Assembly (NCBI GenBank): GCA_013177855.1
Contig: JABLYA010000001.1
Coordinates: forward strand, 1,287,231-1,351,230
DNA: 64,000 bases
Source: Ignavibacteria bacterium
Lineage (GTDB): Bacteria > Bacteroidota > Ignavibacteria > Ch128b
Direction: 5' to 3'
The notes beneath the pieces are model-generated. The model saw nothing but the letters and a program-made list of their open reading frames with translations, did no database searches and was not told the origin of the DNA. Below, one piece after another: positions 63,879 through 64,000 of the stretch (position 1 is its first letter; each line of letters starts with the position of its first letter). The position numbers and the translations under genes are program-made.

Positions 63879-64000
63879 TTTGAATCTAAAATTGCTGCAA
63901 AAATTTTTTTCCCTTTTTGAAGAGTTTCTTCGTATTCTTTTTCTGAATCGCTGTCGTAGACTATTCCGCCGCCTAAATTGAAATAAAGTTTTCCATTATC
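63875..64000 (-). CDS. pabB: Aminodeoxychorismate synthase component I, C-terminal end (runs off right edge)
   Basis: The last 41 codons of a chorismate-binding enzyme: LGGGIVYDSDSEKEYEETL is the terminal motif of PabB/TrpE-type proteins (GGGIV-D-S-x-x-x-E-x-x-E-T). Next to a class IV lyase this is most likely PabB. Most of the gene lies beyond the window. Confidence 0.82.
   Translation of the reverse strand, partial: DNGKLYFNLGGGIVYDSDSEKEYEETLQKGKKIFAAILDSK

Overview
The window is AT-rich DNA from the Bacteroidota/Chlorobi/Ignavibacteriota side of bacteria, most likely an Ignavibacterium/Melioribacter-like organism. The main pointers are a C-terminal type IX secretion (T9SS) sorting domain with the NYPNPFNP signature typical of that group, a DUF5103-type T9SS plug protein, many Sec- and lipobox-bearing exported proteins, weak or absent Shine-Dalgarno sequences at many genes, and a type II-C CRISPR repeat of the Bacteroidetes GTTGTGATTTGC class. 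No rRNA or tRNA gene was seen.

Layout. 1-4413 (- strand): an envelope operon with two PspC domains in one protein, a membrane protein, an MlaE-type lipid permease and two coupled ABC exporter half-transporters (the second runs off the left edge). 4414-5083 holds a decayed histidine kinase tail. 5084-15322: a large secreted beta-propeller protein, a VWA lipoprotein, then a + strand cluster (HIT protein, small B12-binding mutase subunit, exported proteins, T9SS plug, Gfo/Idh/MocA oxidoreductase, outer-membrane barrel, LEA-2 lipoprotein). 15323-23820 is an accessory stretch: REP-like palindromes, a perfect sigma70-type promoter with a C-tract/CA-repeat leader, a propeller lipoprotein, a 1176-residue M43 metalloprotease with a T9SS tail, a 21-bp minisatellite, and about 1.7 kb packed with short hairpins of variable sequence but conserved flanks, part of it duplicated. 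23821-48841 is mostly housekeeping: thiouridylase-like protein, TerC, metal transporter, M1 peptidase, esterase, RluA, LspA, a DksA-type protein with a histone-H1-like tail, IleRS, RsmB-like methyltransferase, MutS, a GroES-like protein, a glycosyltransferase and an RRM protein.

49143-57750 is a complete type II-C CRISPR-Cas system: a divergent tracrRNA (- strand), cas9 (1427 aa, all nuclease residues present), cas1, cas2, and an array of 38 repeats of 45 bp with 37 spacers. The repeat orientation, the tracrRNA anti-repeat and a terminator with a U-run only on the - strand all say the array is read on the - strand, against the cas genes. Degenerate repeats at 57631 and 57706 mark the old end. 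One spacer carries a tRNA T-arm, one spacer occurs twice, and one is a perfect tandem 15-mer.

57764-64000 (- strand) holds NUDIX, LOG-family, TonB-receptor-like, small acidic, SufS-like and PabC/PabB genes. The LOG-NUDIX genes run straight into the array, only 13 bp away.
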